From: Rhodovulum steppense
Lineage (GTDB): Bacteria; Pseudomonadota; Alphaproteobacteria; Rhodobacterales; Rhodobacteraceae
DNA length: 48,206 nucleotides
Assembly (NCBI RefSeq): GCF_004339675.1
Contig: NZ_SLVM01000026.1
Coordinates: 1-48,206, forward strand
Direction: 5' to 3'
Position 1 is the stretch's first letter. Every line of letters starts with the position of its first letter. A program made the translations under genes and the position numbers. Shown one piece after another: positions 33,338 to 41,591 of the stretch. The notes beneath the pieces were generated by a model. That model saw nothing but the letters and a program-made list of their open reading frames with translations. It had not been told where the DNA came from and made no database searches.

Positions 33338-34126
33338 TCACGCCTGCCAGTCCGGCGGGCGTTTTTCGAGAAAGGCGCTGATTCCCTCGTTCGTATCGCG
33401 CCAGAGCATGTTCTCGACCATCACGGCGCCCGCATGGGCATAGGCGTCGGACATTCCCATCTCGATCTGTTCGTAGAATGTGCGCTTGCCGATGCGCACG
33501 GCGGGGTTGAGCTTGCCTGCGACGGTTTCGGCAAGGGCGCGGGTTTCCGGATCGAGACTGTCATGGGGAACGGCGCGGTTGATGAGGCCCAGCGCGGTCG
33601 CCCTGTCGGTGTCGATGAAGGCGCCGGTGGTCAGCATCTCGAACGCCTGCTTGCGCGGGATGTTGCGGGTCAGTGCGACCATGGGCGTCGAACAGAACAG
33701 CCCGATATTGACCCCGTTCACCCCGAAGCGCGTGCCCTCGGCGGCGATGGCCATGTCGCAGGAGGCGACAAGCTGGCAGCCCGCGGCGGTGGCAATCCCG
33801 TGCGGCGCGGCGATCACCGGCTGGGGCAGGCGCATCAGCCCGGTCATCACCGAGGCGCAGCGGGCGAAGAGATCGGCGAAATAGGCGCGCCCGCCATCCT
33901 CGGCCTGGCGGCCCTGCTGCATCTCCTTCAGGTCATGGCCCGCGCAGAACGCCTTGCCATTGCCTTGCAGGATCACCACCCGCGTCTCGCGGTCCCCGGA
34001 AAGCGCGTCGATCTGCGCCTGAAGGGCGGCCAGCATCGCATCCGACAGCGCGTTCAGCCGTTCGGGCGCGTTCAGGGTCAGCGTGGCAATGCCGTTCGTG
34101 TCGTCGCGTAACAGGATATCGGTCAT
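33338..34126 (-). CDS. Enoyl-CoA hydratase/isomerase family protein
   Basis: The 262-aa crotonase-fold enzyme shows NAPERLNALSDAMLAAL, the oxyanion segment FCAGHDLKEM, and the second CoA-thioester segment VIAAPHGIATAAGCQLVASCDMAIA. The position of the usual first catalytic Glu is replaced by Ala-Gly context, and the later acidic residue is not evident by eye, so hydratase activity is not certain. The C-terminal FEMLTTGAFIDTDRATALGLINRAV is standard. It is a single gene divergent from the thioesterase; the two may act on related acyl-CoAs. Confidence 0.85.
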   Translation of the reverse strand: MTDILLRDDTNGIATLTLNAPERLNALSDAMLAALQAQIDALSGDRETRVVILQGNGKAFCAGHDLKEMQQGRQAEDGGRAYFADLFARCASVMTGLMRLPQPVIAAPHGIATAAGCQLVASCDMAIAAEGTRFGVNGVNIGLFCSTPMVALTRNIPRKQAFEMLTTGAFIDTDRATALGLINRAVPHDSLDPETRALAETVAGKLNPAVRIGKRTFYEQIEMGMSDAYAHAGAVMVENMLWRDTNEGISAFLEKRPPDWQA

Positions 34127-34185
34127 CTTGTTTCTCCTCCCGTTTGCCCGGCAGACTACGCGGCAAACAGGGAAGGGAAAAGGGC

Positions 34186-34608
34186 ATGGTGCCAGTGATG
34201 GACAAGGCCGCGCTGGAGGCGTTCCTTGCGCGGGAATTTCCGCAGGTCTGCGACGATTTCGTGATCGAGGCGGTCGCGCCGATGGCCGTGCGGGTGCGCA
34301 TGGCGGTGGCCGGGCGGCATCTGCGGCCGGGCGGCACGGTGTCGGGGCCGTCGATGTTCGCGCTGGCCGATGTCGGGATCTACCTGGCGATCCTTGCGAT
34401 GATCGGGCCGAAGGCGCTGGCCGTGACGACGAATTGTTCCATCGACTTCATGCGCAAGCCCGCCGCGGGACGCGACCTGATCTGCGAGGCGCGCCTGCTG
34501 AAGCTGGGCCGCGTGCTGGCGGTGGGGGACGCGCTGATCTTTTCGGAAGGAATGGAGGGCGCGGTGGCGCGCGCCGGGCTGACCTATTCGATTCCGCCCA
34601 AGGGGTAG
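34186..34608 (+). CDS. PaaI-like hotdog thioesterase
   Basis: The 140-aa product has a single hotdog fold of the PaaI/YdiI type: a start helix AALEAFLAREF, VRVRMAVAGRHLRPGGTVSGPSMFALADVGIYLA, TTNCSIDFMRKPAAGRDLICEARLLKLGR and a final GLTYSIPP. It should hydrolyse acyl-CoA thioesters. The ATG at 34186 follows GGGAAAAGGG; another ATG 12 bases on is possible. It is divergent from the crotonase gene, 60 bp away, and ends in a hairpin shared with speE. Confidence 0.82.
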   Translation: MVPVMDKAALEAFLAREFPQVCDDFVIEAVAPMAVRVRMAVAGRHLRPGGTVSGPSMFALADVGIYLAILAMIGPKALAVTTNCSIDFMRKPAAGRDLICEARLLKLGRVLAVGDALIFSEGMEGAVARAGLTYSIPPKG

Positions 34609-34626
34609 GGGGGCCTTCTGCCCCCC
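34608..34626. terminator. Bidirectional hairpin followed by a Rhodobacter-type intergenic motif
   Basis: GGGGGGC (34608-34614) pairs with GCCCCCC (34620-34626) around CTTCT, at the end of the thioesterase gene and facing speE. Just beyond lies CCCCGAGGATATTTCCGGCC (34647-34666), a sequence type that I recall recurring after terminators in Rhodobacteraceae genomes. Confidence 0.6.
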
Positions 34627-34681
34627 GTCCGCGGACGCGGACTCCCCCCGAGGATATTTCCGGCCAGAAGAAGGCAGGGTG

Positions 34682-35527
34682 TCAGGGCATCAGGCGCGCG
34701 ACATATCCCGGCAGCGCGAAGGCGGCCTTGTGCACCTGGGGCGTGTAATAGCCCGTGTCGATGCCGGACGCGGCGAAACGCTGGTCCAGCACCTCGGGCG
34801 GGGTCTGGCGCGCGTCGCCATCGGTGCCCCAGCCGAAGGCCATCGGCCCGCCGGCATAGGTGGGGATCGAGGCGAGGTAGCAGCCCCAGTCGGCAAACAG
34901 CGCCTTGAAGGCGCGCATCGTGTTGGTCAGTTCCCCGCCCTGCATGAAGGGCACGCCGTTCTGGGTGACGAGGATGCCGCCCGGGGTCAGCGCGCGTTTC
35001 GCATGGCCATAGAACGTGTCGGTGAACAGCACCTCGCCGGGGCCGATCGGATCGGTCGAATCGACCACGATCACGTCGAATTTCTCGGCCGTGTTGCGGA
35101 TGAAGGCCGCGCCGTCGTCGATGACGAGATTCAGGCGCGGATCGTCGAACGCGCCCTGGCTGAGCATCGGCAGGTATTGCTTCGAGAAATCGACCACGCC
35201 CGCGTCGATCTCGACCATGGTGACATGCTCGACCGATTTGTGGCGCAGCGCCTCGCGGGCCATGCCGCCATCGCCGCCGCCGATGATGAGCACGCGGCGC
35301 GCGGCCCCATGTGCGAGGATCGGCACATGGGTCATCATCTCGTGATAGATGAAATTGTCGCCTTCGGTGGTCTGCACCACGTCATCCAGCGTGAGGACGC
35401 GGCCGAAGGTGGCGTTCTCGAACACCTTCAGCCGCTGATGCTCCGTCTCGCTGTCATAGAGCAGGCGATCCACGCGCAGGGACTGCGCGTAGTCGGGATG
35501 CAGGCTTTCGCGGACCCAGTCGGTCAT
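34682..35527 (-). CDS. speE: Spermidine synthase-type aminopropyltransferase
   Basis: The 281-aa enzyme transfers the aminopropyl group from decarboxylated SAM to putrescine. Key segments are DRLLYDSETEHQRLKVFEN, RVLTLDDVVQTTEGDNFIYHEMM, the nucleotide loop VLIIGGGDGGMAREALRH, VEIDAGVVDFSKQYLP, VIVVDSTDPIGP and PTYAGGPMAFGWGT. The ATG at 35527 overlaps the speD stop by four bases. With speD, which makes the aminopropyl donor, it forms a complete two-gene spermidine operon. Confidence 0.96.
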   Translation of the reverse strand: MTDWVRESLHPDYAQSLRVDRLLYDSETEHQRLKVFENATFGRVLTLDDVVQTTEGDNFIYHEMMTHVPILAHGAARRVLIIGGGDGGMAREALRHKSVEHVTMVEIDAGVVDFSKQYLPMLSQGAFDDPRLNLVIDDGAAFIRNTAEKFDVIVVDSTDPIGPGEVLFTDTFYGHAKRALTPGGILVTQNGVPFMQGGELTNTMRAFKALFADWGCYLASIPTYAGGPMAFGWGTDGDARQTPPEVLDQRFAASGIDTGYYTPQVHKAAFALPGYVARLMP

Positions 35528-36030
35528 GCCGCTTGGACGTCCGTCACCAGACCGTCGCCGCGCAGCAGTTCCTTGACGCGGACATCCTGGGTGCCGAAGG
35601 CGCGCGACAGCACGTCGACGGCGCGCCAGGGTTGCGCATCGCCGCACATGAACACGTCGAAGGCGCCATAGCCGATCTCGGGCCAGGTGTGCACCGAGAT
35701 ATGGCTTTCGGCCAGCACGGCCACGCCGCTCACGCCCTGGGGGCTGAACTTGTGGGTGTGGATATGCAGCAGGGTCGCGCCGCATTCGTCCACGCAGTCG
35801 CGGAACGCCTGCTGGATGCGGGCCTCGTCGTCGAGACCGTGGCCGTTCACCACCTCGATGATGAGATGGGTTCCGGCAAATACCCGACCGTCGCGGCGGA
35901 TGAAATGGTCATCGCGCGAATCGTCGAACACGTCACGGGTTACGTTTGCAGCCGATTGGCCGCGGTGATCTTCCGCATGGGCGCCTGTCTCCAGACCGAT
36001 CCCCAGTTGGAAGAGGTTGGCGTCGCTCAT
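35524..36030 (-). CDS. speD: S-adenosylmethionine decarboxylase proenzyme
   Basis: The 168-aa proenzyme cleaves itself to create a pyruvoyl cofactor and decarboxylates SAM. The processing site is LAESHISVHTWPE, with Ser109 becoming the pyruvoyl group, preceded by THLIIEVVNGHGLDDE and LLHIHTHKFSPQGVSG. The core is that of prokaryotic SpeH-type enzymes (about 120-130 aa), with an additional N-terminal 45 residues (DVFDDSRDDHFIRRDGRVFA) of no evident function. It is the first gene of the speDE operon. The region upstream to 36384 has no gene. Confidence 0.95.
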   Translation of the reverse strand: MSDANLFQLGIGLETGAHAEDHRGQSAANVTRDVFDDSRDDHFIRRDGRVFAGTHLIIEVVNGHGLDDEARIQQAFRDCVDECGATLLHIHTHKFSPQGVSGVAVLAESHISVHTWPEIGYGAFDVFMCGDAQPWRAVDVLSRAFGTQDVRVKELLRGDGLVTDVQAA

Positions 36031-36384
36031 GGCGCTCCCCTTCTGACCAGTAGATTGAATCCAGTCGGTCCCTTAGCGCCCCCCCGGTGCTCCGAAGTTG
36101 GGATCGGTTCCGATCATGTGGAGTGGCACCTAAGGGTTCGGGTCGAGTCGATCAAGGGGTTTCTGCTGCGGGCGCGAAATTCATCCGCTGGCCGGGGGGC
36201 GATCCATGGCTCATGCAGGATGGCATCGCGCTGCCCCTGACATCCGGGACGCCGGGGGTGGAACGGGCGGATTTCATGCGAAAACCGGTATCCCGAACCG
36301 CCCGGGCCCGACGCTTGCGCCAGTAGCGGGCCGCACGGGGTCGGGGCTGCCGTTCCCGGGGCTTTGCGACGCGGCGCGGTGTGA
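36031..36384. other. Gene-free stretch at the edge of the defence locus
   Basis: No convincing gene is seen. The first 40 bases are the leader of speD. After that, all frames are short and lack ribosome sites. The sequence probably includes worn-down DNA from the methyltransferase relic that follows, but I could not recognise its protein parts here. Confidence 0.4.
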
Positions 36385-36834
36385 CCTGGCGTTGCGGTTG
36401 CCCGGGGCGACATCCTGAACGTCCGCGGGTTCCGGCTCTCGCCCGATATCGAGGAAAGCCGTTTGAACTTTGGCCGGTTGACGGTAATGAAGGCGCGGAT
36501 GAACAAGGGCATCCGCATGGGCGACAGGCTGAAGACCGCCGGGGCGGGCAATCTGTTCGTGATGTCCGGCGCGCCCGGCATCGCGACCCTGCCGCGCAAG
36601 GACGGCGGTTTGCGGGGCGGGATCAGGGGCATGGACATCCTCGATCCGGTGCCGGGCGAGGGGAAGGCCCCGGCCACCCCCCGCGCGGACATCGCCTGCC
36701 GGGTCGCCGAGGATGTCCGGGGGGTGCGGCGCGGGACGGTCTCGGTGCCGTGCCCCGGGCCGACAGGCGGGGCGATCCGCGTCGAGGCGATCAGCCGGTT
36801 CGGGCATGAGGTCCAGAAGGCGTTCCGGGTGTAG
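36385..36834 (+). pseudogene. Decayed C-terminus of a DNA methyltransferase
   Basis: The frame encodes about 149 residues resembling the C-terminal tail of large site-specific DNA methyltransferases of type III-like systems: ARMNKGIRMGDRLKTAGAGN, then NLFVMSGAPGI, GMDILDPVPGE, DIACRV and a closing AIRVEAISRFGHEVQKAFRV. I recall the tail as GxIAVKVINHxGDEVxKVF in intact proteins. The catalytic domains (SAM-binding and DPPY) are missing, stops occur just upstream (TGA at 36382), and several normally conserved positions are altered. It ends at TAG, two codons before the helicase-nuclease gene, in the same frame. I take it as the remnant of a modification gene in the same defence locus. Confidence 0.5.
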
Positions 36835-36840
36835 ATCGAC

Positions 36841-39800
36841 GTGGACGACGCGCTGACGAATACGCTCCGCTACTGGCGCACATCGCTTGCCGATGGTGCG
36901 CTGGGCGAAGGCAAGTTCACGCAAGGCGACCGCAAGCGGTTTCTCGACATGCCTGCCGAGGCGCTGAAGACCGGTATCCTGCCGGGCGATGTCGTTGACC
37001 GCGTGTTCCGGGGCCAGGCCTCGGTCAGGACGATGGGCATTCGGTTCTGGCCCCTGGTGACGGCGCGCAAGTCGTCGCACGGGGCGGCCCGTGCGGGCGG
37101 CCTGCCGGAGATCGTGGCGCCCGTGGTGACCGAGGCGACGGTCGATCGGGCGGGGCGGATCAGCCCGACCCGGAATGCCCTGGCGCGCGATCTGCTGACC
37201 CCCTTGCCGTCGGGCGAGTTTGCCATCGGGTCGGTTGACGCGCTGGATTCGTTTCTCACGGAGAGCCCGCTGCCGGATATGACCGGCGAGGGCGCCTGGC
37301 AGGCATATCTCGGCCATTGCCGCAGGATGGTCGATGCGGTTTCCGAAGGCTGGCCGCGGGGGGATGCGGACTACCAGCCGATCGGGACCGGGTTTCTTGA
37401 ACCGGCCGAGGATGCCAACGCCACGGTACGCGGCATCCTCGATCTCTACGACAAGCTCCTGTCCGAAAGGCCCGATACGTCGCTGCTTGCGCAGATCGCA
37501 CGGCCGCGAAGCGGCGCCGCCAGCCCGGATCACCGGATCGAGCAGGACTTTGCACGGCGCCTTGGCCATTCGAACGCGAGTTTTCCGCTGGCGGAGCACC
37601 AGAGGCAGGTTCTGGCCTGGCTGGATGCGTCCGCGCCCGGGCAGGTGATCGCCGTCAACGGTCCGCCGGGCACCGGCAAGACCACCATGTTGCTGTCGGC
37701 TGTCGCGGGGCTATGGGTGCGGGCGGCGCTTCGGGGCGAAGACCCGCCGGTGATCGTGGCCGCATCCTCGAACAACCAGGCGGTGACGAACATCATCGAC
37801 GCCTTCGGGAAGGATTTCGGCAAGGGGGAGGGGCCGTTCGCCGGGCGCTGGCTGCCGGAGGTCGAGAGCTTCGGAATGTTCCTTGCGTCGCATTCGCGGC
37901 GCCTGGAAGCCGCCCGCCGCTACCAGACCGAGGAGTTCCAGGCCGCGCGGGAAACGGTCGCCTATGTCCAGCGCGCGAAGGACGCCTATCTGCTGGCGGC
38001 CCGGGAGGCATTGCCTGAACTCGCGAATCCGGACGTGGCATCGGTGGTGTCGGCCCTGCAAGAGCGGATTGCATCGGAGGTCGGGAAACTGTCGCGGATC
38101 GACCGCGCGGCCGGTGCGCGGCGGGCGGCCCGTGCCGCCCTTGAGGCACAGCTTGGCCCCGATCCCGAGGCCATGGAGGCCCGGCTGGCCGCGGAGGTCG
38201 CAGAGCGAACGGCGGCCGCCGGGAAGCTGCGCGCAGCCCGGGCGGCGCTCGACCGGCATTTGGCGTCCGAGTCCTCGCTCACGGCGGTCGTGGGTTTCCT
38301 GTCATCGGTCAAGGAGAAGCGCGCCCTGCGCGCCCGGTTGGCAATCGGCGATCTGCTTCCGGGGCTGGAGACCGCAAGATGCGTCGGCGAGGTCGAGGAC
38401 CGGGTCGGAACCGAACTCCGGTCGGCCGAGGACGCGCTGAAATCGGCGGAACAGGCCCTTGCGCGGGCGAGGGCCGTGCGTCGCGATTTCGTCGAGGCGG
38501 AAAGAGGCTGGCAAGAGGCGGCGACAGCATTGGGCGGCGGCGACGATCTTGCCGAACTGGATCGCCGGGCCGATGTCGGAACGCGGTTCGCGCTGTTCCT
38601 TCTGGCGACGCATTACTGGGAAGGGCGCTGGCTTCTGGCGATGGAGGCCGACCTTGCCGCGATCGTCGCCGCGAAAGGGAAAAACGGCAAGGCGACCGTC
38701 ATTCCCCGGTGGCATCGCCGCATGATGCTGACGCCCTGCGCCGTGGCCACCTTTGCCAGCCTGCCCGGCAAGATGACCTATACCCGGCGCGACGGCGGGA
38801 AATGGGCGACCGAATATCTCCTGGATTTCATTGACCTGCTGATCGTCGATGAGGCTGGTCAGGTTCTTCCCGAGGTTGCCGGGGCGTCCTTTGCCCTGGC
38901 GAAACGCGCCCTTGTGATCGGCGATACGCAACAGATCGAACCGATCTCGTCGGTGCCGCGTCCGGTGGACATCGGCAATCTGCGGAATTGCGGCCTGCTG
39001 GGCGGAGACGCGGACATGGATACGCTTGTCGCAAGGGGGATTTGCAGCACCGTCGGCAGTGCCATGCGTCTTGCGCAGGAGGCGTGCCATGTGTCGCCCT
39101 ATCCCGATCTGGAGAAGGGGCTCTATCTTTTCGAGCATCGGCGGTGCTATGACGAGATCATCGGTTTCAGCAATGCCTTGTGCTACAAGGGAAAGCTCCG
39201 GCCATTGAGGGGAAGTGCCCCTTCGGAGGCAGATCTTCCGGCGCTTGGGTATCTTCATGTCGATGGCCGGGCGGTGACCTCGGGCGGCAGTCGGGCAAAT
39301 CTGCTCGAAGCCCGGACAATCGCCGCCTGGCTCGATGCCAACCGCGCCGGGCTGGAAGGCCGCTACCGCAGCCCCCTCGAACGGATCGTCGGGATCGTCA
39401 CGCCCTTTGGCCGACAGGTGCGCGAAATCCGCGATGCCTGTGCCGACCGGGGGATTTCCGTCGATGGGCGCGACGGCATGACCATCGGCACGGTCCACGC
39501 CCTTCAGGGTGCCGAGCGGCCGGTGGTGATCTTCTCTCCCGTCTATTCGAAGCATGCCGATGGCGGCTTCATAGATGCGTCGTCCAGCATGCTGAATGTG
39601 ACGGTCTCGCGGGCCAGGGACAGTTGCCTTGTGTTCGGCGACATGGATGTGATGGCGGCGGCCCGGGCCGGGTCACCCCGTTCGATCCTGGCCGGGTTCC
39701 TGTTTGCGTCGGATGCGAATGCGCTTCAGTTCGCGGCCGAGCCCCGGATGGATCTGAAGCAGGGCAGCGGCCAGATCCAGATGCTGCGGGATGCCGCCGG

Positions 39801-40254
39801 GCACGACGCCTTCCTGCTGGACGCGCTTTCCGCGGGCGGGCGCCGCTACATGATCGTCAGCCCCTGGGTGATCGCGGGAACGATGGAGCGCGTCGGGCTG
39901 GTTGCCGCCTTCGAGGCGGCGATCCGCCGTGGTGCCGAGGTCGATGTCTTCGCCGATCCATTGCTCAACCAGGGTCCGGCCGCCGGTGGCCTGACCCAGA
40001 TGGAAGCGGTCGAGAAGACGTTCGCCCGGATCGGTGTCCGTCTTCACAAGCTGCCGAAGCTGCACAGCAAGATCGTGGCGATCGACGACGACCTTTTGTG
40101 CATCGGGTCCTACAACTGGCTCAGCGCCGACCGGCAGGGCCAGTACGCGCGGCACGAGACGTCCTTCGTCTATCGCGGGCAACATCTCGAGGACGAGATT
40201 CGCACGATCAAGGACAGCCTGAAGCACCGGGAACAGAGTGCGAAACCGGGGTGA
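36841..40254 (+). CDS. mkoC: Upf1-like helicase fused to PLD nuclease (Mokosh type II candidate)
   Basis: The 1137-aa protein has an N-terminal domain of unknown fold (1-250), an SF1 (AAA_11/AAA_12, Upf1-like) helicase and a phospholipase-D nuclease domain. Helicase motifs are Walker A GPPGTGKT (274-281), Walker B DEAGQ (670-674), GDTQQIEP, and TVHALQGAE with NVTVSRAR near 900. A long Ala/Arg-rich coiled coil is inserted at about 390-560. The nuclease has one HKD motif, HSKIVAIDDD (His1075, Lys1077, Asp1082), then GSYNW. This fusion defines Mokosh type II anti-phage systems, so it probably senses phage nucleic acid and cuts it. Its start is GTG 36841, immediately after a stop. No partner gene is present. 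Confidence 0.85.
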   Translation: MDDALTNTLRYWRTSLADGALGEGKFTQGDRKRFLDMPAEALKTGILPGDVVDRVFRGQASVRTMGIRFWPLVTARKSSHGAARAGGLPEIVAPVVTEATVDRAGRISPTRNALARDLLTPLPSGEFAIGSVDALDSFLTESPLPDMTGEGAWQAYLGHCRRMVDAVSEGWPRGDADYQPIGTGFLEPAEDANATVRGILDLYDKLLSERPDTSLLAQIARPRSGAASPDHRIEQDFARRLGHSNASFPLAEHQRQVLAWLDASAPGQVIAVNGPPGTGKTTMLLSAVAGLWVRAALRGEDPPVIVAASSNNQAVTNIIDAFGKDFGKGEGPFAGRWLPEVESFGMFLASHSRRLEAARRYQTEEFQAARETVAYVQRAKDAYLLAAREALPELANPDVASVVSALQERIASEVGKLSRIDRAAGARRAARAALEAQLGPDPEAMEARLAAEVAERTAAAGKLRAARAALDRHLASESSLTAVVGFLSSVKEKRALRARLAIGDLLPGLETARCVGEVEDRVGTELRSAEDALKSAEQALARARAVRRDFVEAERGWQEAATALGGGDDLAELDRRADVGTRFALFLLATHYWEGRWLLAMEADLAAIVAAKGKNGKATVIPRWHRRMMLTPCAVATFASLPGKMTYTRRDGGKWATEYLLDFIDLLIVDEAGQVLPEVAGASFALAKRALVIGDTQQIEPISSVPRPVDIGNLRNCGLLGGDADMDTLVARGICSTVGSAMRLAQEACHVSPYPDLEKGLYLFEHRRCYDEIIGFSNALCYKGKLRPLRGSAPSEADLPALGYLHVDGRAVTSGGSRANLLEARTIAAWLDANRAGLEGRYRSPLERIVGIVTPFGRQVREIRDACADRGISVDGRDGMTIGTVHALQGAERPVVIFSPVYSKHADGGFIDASSSMLNVTVSRARDSCLVFGDMDVMAAARAGSPRSILAGFLFASDANALQFAAEPRMDLKQGSGQIQMLRDAAGHDAFLLDALSAGGRRYMIVSPWVIAGTMERVGLVAAFEAAIRRGAEVDVFADPLLNQGPAAGGLTQMEAVEKTFARIGVRLHKLPKLHSKIVAIDDDLLCIGSYNWLSADRQGQYARHETSFVYRGQHLEDEIRTIKDSLKHREQSAKPG

Positions 40255-40699
40255 GCATCTGTCCTGCGCTGCCGGACCGGGTAATATGGGGAAGAAGCCG
40301 GTCACCGGATATGTGCAGGCGGGCCATGGACGATCTGTCGGGCGGCCGCCCCTGACCGACCGCCCCCCGACCCGACGCGCCCGGTTCCGGGCGTTGTCGC
40401 GGCACAGGGGCAAATCGGGTCAACGGATTGAAGAAAGCGAAAAATGATGAAAAAACAATCATACAGGCTGTCCGTCGCCCCGATGATGGATGGTGGCGAT
40501 TCCGGCTATATTTCAGAGAGTTGCCTGGTGCCGTGTGCGGCGTGTGTTCACGTTCTGATCGCGTGGAATGTCGCAGTTTGGTGCGATCGGCGGAGGTCCG
40601 ATCAAAAGCTGTAAGAGATATTTCGCTGAGTTGCTTCTCGTGCGGCAAGCGAGCCCGTGATACCGATACTCATTCCGCGGCGATCTCGGGCCCGGCCTT
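40255..40699. other. Intergenic region with lower GC after the helicase-nuclease gene
   Basis: I see no gene in these 445 bases. GC content falls in 40430-40680 (AT-rich patches such as AAAAATGATGAAAAAACAAT), unlike the flanking core, which suggests imported DNA marking the right edge of the defence locus. No terminator hairpin with a T-run, tRNA or repeat was found. Confidence 0.45.
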
Positions 40700-41398
40700 T
40701 TATCTGCCGCTTGCCGCGCGGTCCGACAGAAGAAAGGACCAGATCGCGGCGCCGAGCGCAGCGCCCGCAAGCGGCGCGACCCAGAACAGCCAGAGCTGCC
40801 CAAGGGCCGCAGTGTCGGCGAAAGGCGCCACCGCGGTCGAGCGGGCCGGGTTCACCGAGGTGTTGGTCACGGGGATCGAGACCAGGTGGATCAGCGTCAG
40901 CGCGAGGCCGATGGCGATGGGCGCGAAGCCGGCGGGCGCCCTGTCGGACGTCGCGCCGAGGATGACCAGAAGGAAACCGGCGGTCAGGACCACCTCGATC
41001 AGCAGGGCGGCCGTCATGCCGTAGCCGCCGGGCGACAGGGTCCCGTAGCCGTTCGTCGCGAAGCCGCCCGCGGTCCACTCCGGTGCGCCCGAGGCGATCG
41101 CGTAGAGCAGCAGGGCCGCCAGGAGGCCGCCCGCGACCTGCGCGATCCAGTAGCCGGGCAGTTCGGCCCATGCGAAGCGCCGCGCCACCACAAGCCCAAG
41201 CGTGACGGCGGGGTTGAAATGACCGCCCGAGATGTGGCCCACCGCATACGCCATCGTCAGGACCGTGAGGCCGAAGGCAAGGGACACGCCAACGAACCCG
41301 ATGCCAAGATCCGGGAAACCGGCGGCCAGCACGGCGCTGCCGCAGCCTCCGAAGACCAGCCAGAAGGTTCCCAGAAATTCTGCAGAGAGCTTTTTCAT
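40700..41398 (-). CDS. aqpZ: Aquaporin Z-type water channel
   Basis: The 232-aa inner-membrane protein has six helices and the two half-helix NPA motifs, GHFNPAVT (about 60-66) and SVNPARS (about 185-190). The first helix is [26 protein letters not shown]. Selectivity-filter residues near the second motif (TSVNPARS) and the short loops favour a water channel rather than a glycerol facilitator. It is a monocistronic gene. A 17-bp palindrome at 41521-41537, shared with another promoter in this window, lies about 120 bp before the ATG and may regulate it. Confidence 0.95.
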   Translation of the reverse strand: MKKLSAEFLGTFWLVFGGCGSAVLAAGFPDLGIGFVGVSLAFGLTVLTMAYAVGHISGGHFNPAVTLGLVVARRFAWAELPGYWIAQVAGGLLAALLLYAIASGAPEWTAGGFATNGYGTLSPGGYGMTAALLIEVVLTAGFLLVILGATSDRAPAGFAPIAIGLALTLIHLVSIPVTNTSVNPARSTAVAPFADTAALGQLWLFWVAPLAGAALGAAIWSFLLSDRAASGR

Positions 41399-41520
41399 CG
41401 CAAGACTCCGACATTACTCGTTCGGACGCGAAAGCCACAATTGCCAGGGCCTCGCGAGCCGCAACCCGATAGGTGATCGTGGCTGGCTTACCCCATTCCA
41501 AACCATTCCTAAGAGCCAAG

Positions 41521-41537
41521 TGACCCGAAACGGGTCA
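41521..41537. promoter_or_regulatory. Palindromic operator upstream of aqpZ
   Basis: TGACCCGAAACGGGTCA is a perfect palindrome (7-bp arms, 3-base centre). Its reverse complement differs by one base from the site at 43168-43184. It lies 123 bp before the aqpZ start and 55 bp after the end of the YbaY-NlpE-META gene. Repeated occurrence at two promoters suggests one regulator. Confidence 0.6.
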
Positions 41538-41591
41538 TGGCGTGGCGGTCCGTCTGAAGCCGGTCGCGCGACGGTCCGGAGCGCGGTCACG

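Noticed and set aside
34647-34666. Rhodobacter-type CCCCGAGGATATTT motif as a dispersed repeat family
   Set aside because: Only one copy was found in the window, so a repeat family cannot be supported from this sequence; it is mentioned only with the terminator.
38302-39555. A 417-codon minus-strand frame opposite the helicase-nuclease gene
   Set aside because: It is an antisense shadow; the helicase motifs on the plus strand are continuous through the region.
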